A stretch of 64,000 nt of DNA, from contig VWND01000003.1 of the NCBI GenBank assembly GCA_009599575.1, positions 1,564,001-1,628,000 on the forward strand, given 5' to 3'. The position numbers and the translations under genes were made by a program. The notes beneath the pieces are model-generated. The model did not search any database. It was not told the origin of the DNA and saw nothing but the letters and a program-made list of their open reading frames with translations. Positions 36,468-48,174 of the stretch are shown here, one piece after another; position 1 is the first letter of the stretch, and each line of letters starts with the position of its first letter. The DNA comes from Blumeriella jaapii (Eukaryota; Ascomycota; Leotiomycetes; Helotiales; Drepanopezizaceae).

Positions 36468-37137
36468 CGTCCTGTTCTGACTGTGTCTGTCTGTCCATGT
36501 GCAGTTTCCATAGGAGGGAGAGAAGAATTCAGGGAAGATGTGTACACTTGCTATATCAGACTCCCTAGATCCCTACCACGCATCATTGCGTGCCATTCCA
36601 TCGTTCTCACGACCGTTGAATCTCTCCATTCCTTGTCACGTGTACTTACTTGTAAGCTGGAACCGAGACGGGCGGGCATGGGTACACCAGAGCTATACAG
36701 CTCCAAACTTCCCAGGCAGCTGGCTCGGTCCTCGGCCCTCCTTTGGCATATCCGCTTCCTTGCGTTCCACTTCTGGAATAGACAGAGACGTGCACGAGAG
36801 AAAGCGAGCCAGAGGTAAGTTTTGCAGCTGCACGTCGTCCCGTCGAACAGAGAGCAAGAGATGGCGGACATGGAGAAGAGAGATGGGAAACGTAGATGCG
36901 CGGTTCTTGATTTTCGAACGTCGCCCGTTTTCAAACGGGTCGTAAAATGGCAACGACATCACCGTGCGGAGAGGGGGGGGGGTTACTTGAAGTGAGACAG
37001 ATTGCCAAGCTTGTGTTTTTGAGACGGATGTAGTTCTTTTTGGTAGACAGTGATAGCGTCGCATTCCCAGCCTTACTCTCATGTTCTATGTTCAGACATC
37101 AGCCGAAGCCGAGCCACCTCTTAGATCCAATCCCATG
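36468..37137. other. Intergenic region between convergent genes
   Basis: 3' flanks of the Vps62-like and inositol-phosphate kinase genes. It contains a perfect CCCGTTT-TC-AAACGGG hairpin at 36924-36939. No gene seen. Confidence 0.55.
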
Positions 37138-38430
37138 CTATCTATCGCGGCAGGTCCGTTTTCCAACACATCTAAACGCGGCGCTGGAGCGGATCTCGAT
37201 GTCGTCGCCGTCCGGATGCCACATGGGGCCGGTTCCGCGCAGGAGGCAGTCATTGCGCTGGCTGTGCTCGAGCGGCTCGCCATTGCTGTACCAGCCCTCG
37301 TCGATGAGCGCGCGCTCCGTCTCCTTCCAGTACTTGGCCTTCTCGGGGGACTTGACGTCGAGATCGCCGAGGCGGGCCTCGACCCGGCGCATGTCCTTGA
37401 TGGGACCGGCGGGGAAGCGGACGAAGACGGTGCAGTCGCGGAGTGTCATGGCGACCTGCAGCTTCTCGTTGCTGAGGTCGGGAGCCAGGACGCCGCGCGG
37501 GTCCATCGCCTGCTGGCAGTTGCGCAGGCGGAGGAGGAGCGTGGTCGTGAAGACCCAGGAGACGAAGCGGGTGAGCTCCTCCATTGAGGCGTGAGGGCCG
37601 AGGATGGTCTTCGCGCAGCCGAGGACGTGGCCGTGTTCGTTGGAGAGGAGCTTGAGGGGACAGAAGACCTTCTCGTGCGGTAGGGTCGGGTTGCCGGTTA
37701 GGTCGGTCAGGTCGTTCTCGCGGTCGATGAGGGAGTTCTTGCGGGCTACCATGGCGCAGGTGCGGCAGCGAGCGGCACCCACGGGCGCCGTGGGGGACTG
37801 GATGAGCCACTTGGGCTTGAATTGGATGATCTTCTCGCCCGGCGCCCCTGGTTTGGTCAGCAGAGAGCGATGGATGATCGAGGTCTGGACATGCCTGGAG
37901 TCATATCGGTGACGAGCAGACCATAGTCATCGTCTGCGAGATAGACTCCCTTGCGCTTCGGAGCTCGGGAAAGAGACTCGAGCTCCTTGTTGAGACGAGG
38001 GATGATGTTGCCGGTGCGTAGCTCGACGAGGCTCTGCATAACGAGCTGGCTCTCGGTGAACAGAGGCTTGATCAAACGAGCCCAGGAAGCTTGTGCCACA
38101 GCAGATGGGAAGGTGGTAGCGAGGTCCTTACGGACGCGAAGCAACTTGTCTAGATCGTGATGAGCACAGAGTTCCGCCTGTTGCCTGTTCACGCTTTTGA
38201 AAAATGGGTCATGAATAGTACTTACTATCAAAGAAGCTAGTATCGGTGACATCGATCTCGATCTCACTTGGAGGTGGAGTGCCGGCGCCGTAGCCCTCCA
38301 GCTCGGTTTGATGGGAGTCAGCATCTTGTGGCGACTTGACGACGAGCTGATATACAACATTCGCAGCTCCTTCATCGAGGAATTGGATATCGATGTTCTG
38401 AGGGAGGCTCGGGATTTCAGGAGTCTCCAT
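37138..38430 (-). CDS. IPK1: Inositol-pentakisphosphate 2-kinase
   Basis: Phosphorylates inositol pentakisphosphate at the 2-position to give phytate (InsP6), which acts in mRNA export and signalling. Three exons: 38430..38226, 38149..37895, 37847..37138; 389 residues. The N-terminus METPEIPSLPQNIDIQFLDE followed by GAANVVYQL is the kinase glycine-loop region. Exon 2 restores KLLRVRKDLATT, then RRGVYLADDD-like and LLVTDMTPG. Exon 3 carries the signature FKPKWLIQSP and RCRTCAMVARK (Cys/His zinc-site region), with SWVFTTTLLLRLRNCQ and ARLGDLDVKSPEKAKYW near the end. Intron 2 (37848..37894) starts with GC (CCAG|GCATGT), the only donor that keeps frame. The start at the second Met of the open frame is preferred; MIVTFV could precede it. 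Confidence 0.9.
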
Positions 38431-40176
38431 GACGAAAGTGACAATCAACTTTGTTTTATATTTGCGTGATATATCATTTACTTCTGGCGCGTCGACTATT
38501 AAAGCTAGCGGCCGCCCGAGGATGCCCCGTTCCTAACAGGATAACTACCCACGTCTACGTCTTAGCGATGAAGTCAACAATAATATTTTTCAGCATCTGT
38601 CTGCGTCAATTGAATATAGTAAAAAAATTGATCTCATTCTGACAGTGCAAACTGGGATGTATTGGAGAGTTTTTGCAATATCCTCTCATCAGAATGACTT
38701 ACCGTCAAAGGCTAAGCCAGAATAGGTAAAGACTACTCTTGTTGAAGGAAGCTCACAAGATGGAAGAGCTGCCGGTAATAGTATATAATTAACGTGTACC
38801 AGGTTTGGCTGCAATTGTTTGGTAAAGGAAGTGGTGTACTTCACAAATCACCTCAATCGAGTTATCTAGGAAAAATTAGCTGAAGAGAACGAAGTATCAT
38901 AGACCGATACTGACGCCGTGAAGACTTTTGCAGGAAAAGATTCAAGCTTGGGGACAGTATCTGCTGTAGTTGTTGCATCAATGCCCGGGACCATATACGG
39001 CTATTACGTGCAAGCTCTGGCAAAGATCATGGGTGAATCCAATGTGTGCAGTGGGACCGCGTTGCTGTGTCCCCTTGCCAGAAGGGGTGTTTAAGTAAGG
39101 TAGGTTGGAAAGGTGACGACAAAGGTAGGCGAAGTTTGCTGCAATATAGGTCTTCTACCTCCAGGTTGAGATTCGGAATCGCTCGAAAGATCGGTCTTGC
39201 CGGTCCATAATCGGTGTTCTACACCATAACGTGTGTGTATCTTTTGGCGAAAGCTGTGCTTCCGAAGCTGAAGCTGTGCTCGAGCAGTTGTCGTGTGGCA
39301 AGGAGGTTGAGGGGCAAAGGAGGAAGGGAAGTATGTACTAGAAGTGCGTGAGCTAGGTAAGTAGTGTAGGTCGGTACATAAGGTAGGATCGGATTGGTGG
39401 AGCTTCACCCATCCCCGAGGAGCTTTCGCTTCGTAGGACTCGCGGGGGTGGGCAACAACGTGTGCAACACAGCAGATGTCGAAGCATGCAGGCTGGTTGG
39501 TATGGAGAACGTGAAATAGAGACCCAAGAAGATGAATCATGTGGTGGTGTCTCCAGATGGGAGCAAGTGTGTACTCTGCTGTATGTATGTACAGTACATA
39601 CAGTACAGTAGATACCGATTGTCCCGTGAATACCGTAAATACCGTAAATCCCGTAAATCCCGTATTTACTGCAATACCGAGATTTACGCCGCAACCGCAG
39701 ATTAACCGGAGCATAACATATACCAATTCTCGGCGGCCCCACACATGACGTGAAGGCATTATTGGCGGCCGGAAATGAAGAGGAGACTTAAGCTCAGCAG
39801 AGAAATCCTTCCAATCCTCCCACCACCACGCACCCTACACACAATCCATACAAATAATACAACCTTCGCCCTCACCATCATAACAACACGACGGACAGCT
39901 TTCTATCCTCATTCCTCCTTCCTCTCTCCTGCCAGCAACGATAACCCGCGCGAATACTGGCTTGTGGCGTCTTCGTTAACTGCTCTGCCTCTGCATCGAC
40001 CTTTCCCTTGGCCCGAGGCTTCCTTATCACCAGGTCCTATCATCGGATTCCTCCACGCGACAAAAAACTCCTCCTCCTCCTCCTCCTCTTCCGCCGCCGC
40101 CGCCGCCATCGAAATACTCGCGATTCTATCCTACCAGTGTACCGAACGTGCGGCGGATATCTAATGCCATCTCATC
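38431..40176. other. Intergenic region
   Basis: 1.7 kb between divergent IPK1 and MDM34. A 222-codon minus-strand ORF at 39091-39759 exists, but it is built from the tandem repeat below and low-complexity sequence, and I do not call it. CT-rich leader-like sequence at 40020-40130 precedes MDM34. Confidence 0.5.
39624..39668. repeat. 9-bp tandem repeat, five units
   Basis: Units CCGTGAATA, CCGTAAATA, CCGTAAATC, CCGTAAATC and CCGTATTTA in a row. The array is preceded at 39584-39611 by a palindromic GTATGTACAGTACATAC segment. Confidence 0.85.
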
Positions 40177-42051
40177 ATGGCCTTCAACTTCAACTGGTCG
40201 CCGTTGACGGCAGATGCGGATTTCTATCAGAGGGCCCAGGAAATGCTCACGACGGCGCTCAATAAATCGCCCAAGCCTCCGATCATCGTGGATGACATTC
40301 TGGTCAACGAGTTGAATCTGGGCAGCGTACCGCCCGAGCTGGAAATTCTAGAAATTGGAGATCTGGCTGAGGACAGGTTCCGGGGAATTTTCAAGATGTG
40401 CTATTCTGGCGATGCCTTCTTGACCCTCAAAACAAGGGTCCAAGTACGTTACTCAACATTTTTCACTTCTCCCACCGTTCCGGGATAACTGTCTTGTTCC
40501 CCCCTCGGCGCATCGACGATGGAGGTTTGGGCACAAGGATACGCGCTCAGGCTGGCGGCTTTGGAAGTCGTATATCAGGGACTAATATACCAACAACAGG
40601 CAAACCCCTTGAACACATACTTGTTCTCGAAGCCATCGTTCACGTCCCCGCAGCCGCTCGCAGCCTCCTCTGGCCTCACGATTCCGCTACAGATCACACT
40701 ATCGGAAATCAAGTTGTCGGCATTCATCATCTTGGTGTTCTCCAAACAAAAGGGACTGACGCTTGTCTTCCGAAATGACCCCCTCGAATCGCTCAAGGTT
40801 TCGTCGACTTTCGACTCGATACCTTTCGTGCGTGACTATCTGCAAAAGGAAATCGAGAAACAGTTACGCAACTTGATGATGGACGAACTCCCGGCCATCA
40901 TCCACAAACTTTCTTTGAGGTTGTGGTGTCCGGACTACAGGGTGAAGGAAGAGGAAGAATTGGCGCAAGCCGAGAAGATGGAGAAGGAAGAGGCCGCTGT
41001 AGACCCGTTCGCAAGCCCTCCTCAGGATGCCGTGGACTCGAGGGGAAATGTTCTGGATGCGAGCGAGATTTCATCGCTATCATTGGACGGCGGATCGGAG
41101 ATCCACTCGCTTTTCTCCCAGAAGAACCTGCTTCGCTTGGCTGCATTGAACGATTCGCACCGGACTCTTTCTTTGTTTACCCCGTCCATCCGCGATGCTG
41201 TGTTCAGAGCTTGGGCAGGGCCGTCTGAGCGCACTGAGGGCCCTGCTACCCCAGCTACTCCAAGTCTTACAAGGTCGCACTCTGCAGTTGGTAGCACTAG
41301 CACGACCTATACCTTTTCAAACAAGAGTTCAGACGACGGGCATAGCAGCCTCCCTTCGAGACCTTCACTTGTTAGCATGCAATCCGCAACTACTGGACTC
41401 AGTCTGGGGGCCGGACGGCATTCGCAGTCGCATAAGCGCAAGAAGAAGACCCGTGTGGTCAATCTCCGAAAACCAAAGTCCGTTGATAGCATCAGCGAAT
41501 CTGGCGATAGCGAGATCGCTTCAACTGTGGCGACATCGGAACCTGAGGGTTCCGACCGCATCCCTGAGGAGCCGGAAGACAACTTTATTGAGCCTCCCCA
41601 ATCTCCTCAAAAGGTCCGATTCCGCACAAGCAGTATCGACCTTGGAGGCTCGCCGAGAAAGTTAAGGGGCTCGCATCCGCGTCCGGCATTGAACACGAGC
41701 TCACACATTTCACCCGAGCAAGCAATCCTCGAATCTACCTCAATCGAGAAGCCAGCCCCTACCGTTCCCATCTTCAACCGAGAGCACAGACCAGCGTACC
41801 CTACGTTCGCTCAATATCCAGTGGAGAAAGCTTCTGCCGCTGCTTCTCTTCAACCAGCACCTCTCTTGTCTGAGCATCCCTCTGCAGCAGGCGGTATTCT
41901 CGAACAGGCCTTCGTCATGAAGTTAGCTGGTGAAATGGCGCGCCGTGCCCTCGATGAGAAGGCTGTTCAAGCTGCGCGCGAAGACTTTTGGTCTCAGCCA
42001 CGCAGCGGAAGAGATGATACCCCGCCGCCAGCATACGAGGCGAAAGCCTAA
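40177..42051 (+). CDS. MDM34: ERMES complex subunit Mdm34
   Basis: Outer-mitochondrial-membrane subunit of the ER-mitochondria encounter structure, which tethers ER to mitochondria and moves phospholipids. Two exons, 40177..40443 and 40600..42051, with a 156-nt intron ending in CAACAACAG; 572 residues. It starts [10 protein letters not shown], as Mdm34 orthologues do. The SMP lipid-binding domain covers roughly 1-200: [36 protein letters not shown] joined to [13 protein letters not shown], and [20 protein letters not shown]. The rest is disordered, Ser-rich, with a basic [16 protein letters not shown] segment typical of the orthologues. The C-terminal helix [20 protein letters not shown] is followed by a proline PPPAYE motif that could recruit a WW-domain ubiquitin ligase. 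Confidence 0.96.
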
Positions 42052-43221
42052 GAATTACTTTGCATCACCGCTATAGATCGATCATCAGACCATTGAGTGG
42101 GTTGTTCTCCGATCGAGAAAAAAAGTGCTATAGGCGTTGTAGGAGTCGAACAGAAATCACTAAGACTCCCCTCCTATGGAATTGTTTGCTGCGATTTAGC
42201 GTGTTCGTCATGATTGACCTTCGGACGGGCATTCGCTGTTCTGCGGTAATGGGTGGGTGGGAGGTTGGGCAGGTCTGGTCTGGTCGGTGGATTGACGACT
42301 AATGCGGCCAGGCTCTAGCCGTGTACACTTTTGGTCTGGGGACGGAATGGTAGCCGGCGGGGTTTTTGGGATATGTGGATCAGCGGCAAATACTGCATAC
42401 AGACTGACACGAGACGTCGTCCAGAACTTTCCTTTGTTTGCTCGGGCTGGTGGGTAGGGAGCTGCACCTTAGAAAGGGTTCTGTTCCAGCCTTGCTTAGA
42501 AGATAGACCGATGAAAAGGAGGAAGGTGTGTGCAAAAGGCACACACGTACGCTAGATTGTATGTTAGTGTACCAGCAGCACCTTATGACGAATTACAAAC
42601 ATCAATCAAATGGACAATTTTTGAAGCAATTCACAATCCTCACTTCTTCCCTCTTAAAATCTCGCCTGTTGCTCCCCTCGGCCTTGAGACTTCTTGCCCC
42701 GAAGACCGGGAAAGACGAGATGCCGGTGAAGGTAGGCACGAAGCCAAAAACCTATACTAGTAATGATGCCACGGTCCTGTTTGAACCTGATTGCACTTTA
42801 CTTAGAGTAATTGCCAGCAGGCCGCTCCGGCTTGGCTTTGAGTCGCACAGGTACTGTATGCAGGTACTTCCTTTTTGAGACGCGGTAAGTATAATGCAGT
42901 TCACCGTTCCGCTGAGCCGCATATGCTTAAGCAAAATCGCATTTCAGTACATTACGATGTAGTCTCGCATGTCTGTATGAAAGGAGCGGTGTGCGCTGCT
43001 TTGAAACCACCGGACGGTGTTGCTGACCAACCATTTTCTCGCTTAGGCGTTGTTTACGTCGCACCGCGTTGTACGACGTCCGGATAGGGGTGTTAAGGGT
43101 TCATGAAGATCCGAGACAGCTGGGTCCTGCTGCTGCTTTCTACTATCATAGGGATGGGAATAGGGATGGGATATGTGGGATGGATGATTGCGATACGAAC
43201 GAAGGATTGTCCTAGTTGAAG
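42052..43221. other. Intergenic region
   Basis: 3' flank of MDM34 followed by sequence with no gene I can support, up to the MITE insertion. Confidence 0.55.
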
Positions 43222-43223
43222 TA

Positions 43224-43688
43224 CAGTAAGATGCAAAAAGTGTCTGCACCCCCATTGCAGCCAAGATAGGCTTTATGCAGCGGAGAAAAAAATTCAATAT
43301 TTTAGGTTGTTTTTGTTCAGCCATTTCTGGCACGTGTTTAATATTCTCCATAACATTTGAAACATTAAATCGAAGGAATCTTTCCAATAGCATATACGGT
43401 TTGTCGAATAATTTTCCGAACGTTGATCTGCTCCTCAAACTCCTTAGGAATAGTCTTCTATTTCTTCTTCAACGATTCGTATTGTAAACGTGATTGCTAA
43501 AGCTAAAAAGCGGTGTACTGGACGAAATTTCAAACTGAAATGTTTATTTTTACAAGCCGCTAAAGGAACATTATTAAGCTTAGTCAATTCACCTTGGCTA
43601 TCAAATCAGCTATTAGTAAGTCTATCTTGGCTGTATTAAGTTTACTTTGGCTGCAAGAGGGGATGCAGACACTTTTTGCACCCTACTG
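43224..43688. mobile_element. Tc1/mariner-type MITE, 465 bp
   Basis: Both ends carry a long imperfect terminal inverted repeat of about 42 bp: left CAGTAAGATGCAAAAAGTGT..., right (reverse complement) CAGTAGGGTGCAAAAAGTGT.... They share CAGTA, TGCAAAAAGTGTCTGCA and TTGCAGCC, with a few substitutions and one indel. The element is flanked on each side by TA (43222-43223 and 43689-43690), the target duplication of the Tc1/mariner superfamily. The interior is AT-rich, has subterminal copies of CTTGGCT, and contains no DDE/D transposase, so it is non-autonomous. It lies about 250 bp upstream of the DUF1993 gene. Confidence 0.88.
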
Positions 43689-43944
43689 TAGTAGGCAGGT
43701 TGGTGAGGGGAAAGTGAGGGGCAGAGAGACAGCCAGTGTAGGTATATAACAGCAGAAGATCTCCCACTTCTTCTCTTGTTTCTTTCTCTTTTCTCATCAT
43801 CAGCATCTCATCTCATCTTTCCAACACATACATACACACTCACACACTGCCGCCAAGCAACCCAGCTTTCCCATCCCATAACACGCAAAGCAGCGCGCGA
43901 ACCTCCCAAAAGCGAAAACAGATTCAGTCACGCACGTAGCAAAC

Positions 43945-44916
43945 ATGGTCTCGCTCTACGAAATGACCGTCCCGGTGCTGACGCACAAGCTGAACGTCCT
44001 TTCCAAGATCCTGGCCAAGGGCAGCGCGCTCGCCCAGGACACCGGCAACGAGCTGACGGAGGAGAAGATCGTGGAGAGCAGGCTCGTGGCTGACATGGAG
44101 ACTTTCGCGTACCAGGGTAAGGATGCTTTTTCTCTCTTTCCCCCCTCCCCTCTTTCTCTCTAACTTACCCTGTGTTTCTTCTTCTCCATCCTCTTCTTCC
44201 TCTTCTCTTCTCTCCAGATGTAAGGACAAGAGTGTTGACAGCGTGTTTGTGTGTGTGTGAACACAGTGCAGCGCGCCTCCGACGCCTCTAAGAGCCTTAT
44301 TATGCGCCTCGCCAAACGCGAAGTTCCCAAGTGGGCGGACGACGAGAAGACTGTGGAAGAGTTGCAGGCGCGGATCCGCAGGACGATCGACCTGCTCGCG
44401 ACGGTCAAAGAGGAGGAATTCAATGGGAGAGAGGAGGACGAGATTTTCATTCAGACGGGGTCGCCTGTGTGGGGGGATCTGAAGTTTACTGGGAAGAGTG
44501 AGTTTTCTTTTCGTCTCTCTTTTTTCACGTCTCCTTTTGTTTTTCCGTTGGGTACGTGGAGGGGCATGGTTGGAGTCTTGACAAAAAGGGTGTGTTGTGG
44601 TGTGGGAGGCGAGGGGAGGCGAGGTGGAAGAAAGGCAAAACCTCCTCGATATTGGAAGTTGGAAACAGGGTGGGCTGGATGCTTGAAAAGCGTAGCAGAA
44701 TACCCCTCTCCCCTTCCCTTTCTCGGTTCTTCTTCTTCCCGAAAAGGGCGAGCGAAAGATTGGAAAGGATATGCGCGAACTGCTAGCTGACACCCAATCC
44801 CACCAGGCTACGTCCTCGAATTCGTCCTCCCTAACTTCTTCTTCCACATCGTGACGGCGTACGCGATACTGCGCAAGGAGGGCGTGGAAATCGGCAAGAA
44901 GGATTATCTTAAGTGA
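43945..44916 (+). CDS. DUF1993 family protein
   Basis: Cytosolic helical protein of unknown role, DinB-like by family lore. Exons 43945..44116, 44267..44497, 44807..44916 give 170 residues; introns are 150 and 309 nt, long for this window. Signature segments: MVSLYEMTVPVLTHKLNVLS, ILAKGSALAQ, SRLVADMETFAYQ then VQRASDASKSLIMRLA across the first intron, GDLKFTGKSYVLEFVLPNFF across the second, and FFHIVTAYAILRKEGVEIGK before the C-terminal KDYLK. The first intron contains a TG run close to its acceptor. The MITE upstream could have supplied promoter sequence; this is speculation. Confidence 0.88.
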
Positions 44917-47227
44917 AAGGAGGCGACTTTGAACAGCGGCTTGACTCGAGCATCTAGGTCGAGTCTGAGGAAAGAGTGGGGTTGTGTCGAAGTAAAATAG
45001 AAGAACGGAGGATGGAAGTAGAAGTAGAGGATTGAAGGAGCAAGACGACTTGGTTGGACGGGATTGTTTTTTCTGTACATACGCAAAGGCACTATGAAAA
45101 AGAAAAAAAGAAAAAAAATCAGGTTCGCGAGCCGAGATTATAAGTGGCTTCTAAAGCAATTTCGATTTCGGTTTGTAGTTGTTTACTAAACATAGCATCA
45201 GCTTAGAACAGAATGCTCTTTAAGTTTCCGGGATGGAATCAAAATTTGGAGATCATCTTGGAGCACTCTTGTTTGGGTTCATAGTCTTATAATCAGCTTA
45301 CTATGGCGAATTGACATATGGCATTTGCTCCAAACTTCCGCGATTTAAAATACTGTTCTTTTGATCTATAATCATTTACTTGACATAACACCAACTTAAT
45401 CTCCACTATAAAATGCAAAATTCTAAGCCTGTTCTAGCTTCACAATCGTTGATCAAACAGTCCATTTGGTTACTCACAGCATAAAAAAGAAATCCATCTA
45501 ACTCTAACGTGCATGCAAAACTATCAAATTTAATTTTTTTTTTTTTTGAAAAACAAACAGCCGTGTCAACCATATTACTGCTGTCAATTCTACCTTTGCT
45601 ATCATCTACCATTATTTCTGCGCAAGGAGGTTCGCAAGATTGCAGGGGCGATATTACTCCGCATGGGATTCTTCTATTGGCAATTATTATCAAGACCAGT
45701 CCCCTCCGTTTGTTAGGCCGTTCCAAATCTCTGCAAGCCAGAGTCCTGAAGCCATCTTGTGGTAAATTTGCCTTGTTGACCAGTGCCTGCCAGAAAAATT
45801 CTGATGTGATGTCGAGGTGGTTTATTTATACAGATATTCCCCTGCGGCTGCAGCAAGTGAATCATCATGAAACAATGTGAATGCGTTTTACGGATTCGGC
45901 TCGAGAATCGGCGCTTAGACTAGCCGCTTTCGCTTTAGTTGTCGATGGTAATAATTTGGTATAAATTTCCCGTCGACTCTTCTTTTCCTACCTACAACTA
46001 CATCCGACAAACAGATAGAAAACTTACTTCCGCTCGTTTGCAAGGGTATATGAATAGAAATAAACATTTTAGTTTTGTGATCTATGAAAATGTTTTTAAC
46101 AATAATTCATATTAAAAAAAAAAACATGCATACATTCCGAAAATTATACAACGCAAACTCCTGTACTTGCTAATAAAAAACTTTTCATTGTCGATGTTCA
46201 AACGATTGTCAAGTGTTAATATTCTGTCACGTATTAATCTTTATCGCGGATAAAAAGTGTCTTTCAGAGACCGATTTTGCATTTTCTTCTGTTTTGAACA
46301 GGTCTGTTCAGTTTAGTACGGCTTTCTTGGTCTGCAGCAATATCTTTTTTCCTCCTGGAAAGACCTGGAAAGACTTTACTTCTGCTACTGAAGCCCCATT
46401 TTTCTCTTCTGCAATAGCAACTGAGATGTCCTCTGTATAACGTCTGCATGCTTCTTTCCACCCCGGCCTTTTCTCTCTGGGCAAGCAGTGTTCTCCAATA
46501 TCGCGCGAGTGCTGTTTTCGTATTTTCGGAACAGAGATCACAGGGGTAGGAAGGGATGAAAAAGCCATCAGCTCGCTACCTGCAACATCGTCAGCTAAAT
46601 GATTCGGGCGAATTTCAGAGTTTCACTACGACTAATTCGCTTCTTGACCTTGGGAGTCAAGTAAACAAACCGAAAAGCCCCACTTTCTGCCAAGACCACT
46701 TTCCTAACCCGGAATCCTATCAATTCTCTCTATAAATTACCAGGCTACCTACCGCCTCTGTCATATTCCCGTTTCCAGACATGGCTTACTGTTCCCAACT
46801 TCTGCTTCCCATGCCCGGAGACGGGAAAATATGGCAGTATTCCGGTGACCTGAGCACATGAATGCTACGATAAGTCCCACGACAGACTGAGACTGTGAAT
46901 TTTTTTTTCTTTTTTCAGAATAAATACAAAAATCAATACATTTACGTCACGCTTTCATGAGACTTGCTGTTGCCAATTGCTTTTCTCCTGTTGTTTTATA
47001 CTCGTGTATTAATACACCGATCAGAGACGTGTCTAAAACTCTACGACTATAGAAATACAGAACTAGAAAGACCATGACACAAGTCAAGGATGCTGTAGAC
47101 TTGGTTCTACTGAAGTTTTGGCACTGGAGCATTCCATCCTTTCCTTCATCCTTTATCAGGACGGCCTTCATGATGTCTTCGCTGTATAAGCAAAAGTCTC
47201 ACTACTTGGAATAATCGTATCTTATAG

Positions 47228-47299
47228 CAGTGCCTGTGGTGGGGAGTTGAGGAAAATGGATGCAGTGCTTGTGGTGTGGAGTTGAGGAAAGTGGATATG
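47228..47299. repeat. 35-bp tandem duplication, two copies
   Basis: Copies begin at 47228 and 47263. Both read CAGTGCYTGTGGTGKGGAG and continue TTGAGGAAARTGGAT, with three mismatches. Confidence 0.85.
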
Positions 47300-47910
47300 A
47301 CATTCGTTACTATGTAAGTCGAATTAGGAAGCCATAAATCTCTGTTCACTTATCCTTGGAATCGACGTTATTTGCATAAGAAACTTCTCAGCATAGCTAT
47401 GCGTATATATATCAGCACACCCAAGGATGGTTGAGAGGTCAAATGTGGTCTGCTCTTCCTTTTGCAAATAACTGATTTCGTAGCTCGATATTGTTACACA
47501 TTCTTATCACCGATCCTTAATTCTACTCCAAGTCCTGATGTATTTCAGGTCTGTATCACACATTCAACCGTCGTCCTACTTTTTACTGCTGCCAAAGAAC
47601 AGCCTCGCTATCATTTCCGTTTTCTACATTTATACACTTCAAAATCAAATGGAAAATGTCCGAAAAACTCTCCGCGGATAACCTGCCATAGCTACGAGGT
47701 GGATGGATTAAGGAAGTTTTTTTTTGGTTGCAGATAGAAATAGTAGGCATGAAAGGATAGCATGAGTAGATCCGCGGACGGGTACGCTTAGGACGCCAAC
47801 TTGGAGTTGAGAAGTACGCTCTACTGAGAAGCAAACCAAATGTAAATGGCCATAGCAAGCAGCATGAAGTCAGCGTCGAGCGTCTCCGAGCAAAAAGATA
47901 GACAAATCAG

Positions 47911-47970
47911 AAGAAAAAAAAAAGGAAAAAAAAAAAAGGAAAAAAAAAAAGGAAAAAAAAAAAAAAAAAG
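47911..47970 (+). repeat. A-rich simple repeat (A10-17 GG units)
   Basis: Runs of 10-17 A are separated by GG. It lies in the 3' flank of the transporter gene, which reads it as poly-T. Confidence 0.9.
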
Positions 47971-48174
47971 ATATGAATTGTAGAGGATTTTCTTGTTCGT
48001 TGGGTGATACCAACCAAGTCTGAAGCTCAAGAATCTAGATTTCTACATCAAAGGTTCAGGTTACGCCGCCGCTACACCCAGTGGTATCTGTCCCACCCAA
48101 TCCCGGTCAAACGCCCGGAAATGCATATCAAGGTACAGAATGAAAATCTCTAGTTTAGTCCGCCATGAGGTACA

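Larger units (their letters stand above)
44917..48174. other. AT-rich gene-poor block
   Basis: 3.3 kb with frequent A and T runs and no supportable gene. Short ORFs on both strands (for example minus 46308-46568, 86 codons, Lys/Arg-rich) carry no domain I recognise. The high T/A content between gene islands would fit old repeats altered by repeat-induced point mutation, but I cannot identify a parent element. Confidence 0.5.

Noticed and set aside
39091..39759. 222-codon minus-strand ORF
   Set aside because: It runs through the 9-bp tandem repeat (TGFTGFTVFTVFTG) and has no domain or intron signals; best explained by repeat-driven openness.
43043..43438. 131-codon ORF overlapping the MITE considered as a transposase fragment
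   Set aside because: No DDE/D or helix-turn-helix pattern, and the frame extends out of the element into flanking DNA.
45509..45880. 123-codon plus ORF with hydrophobic N-terminal part
   Set aside because: It begins in a T-run (poly-Phe), lies in AT-rich DNA and lacks any family resemblance.
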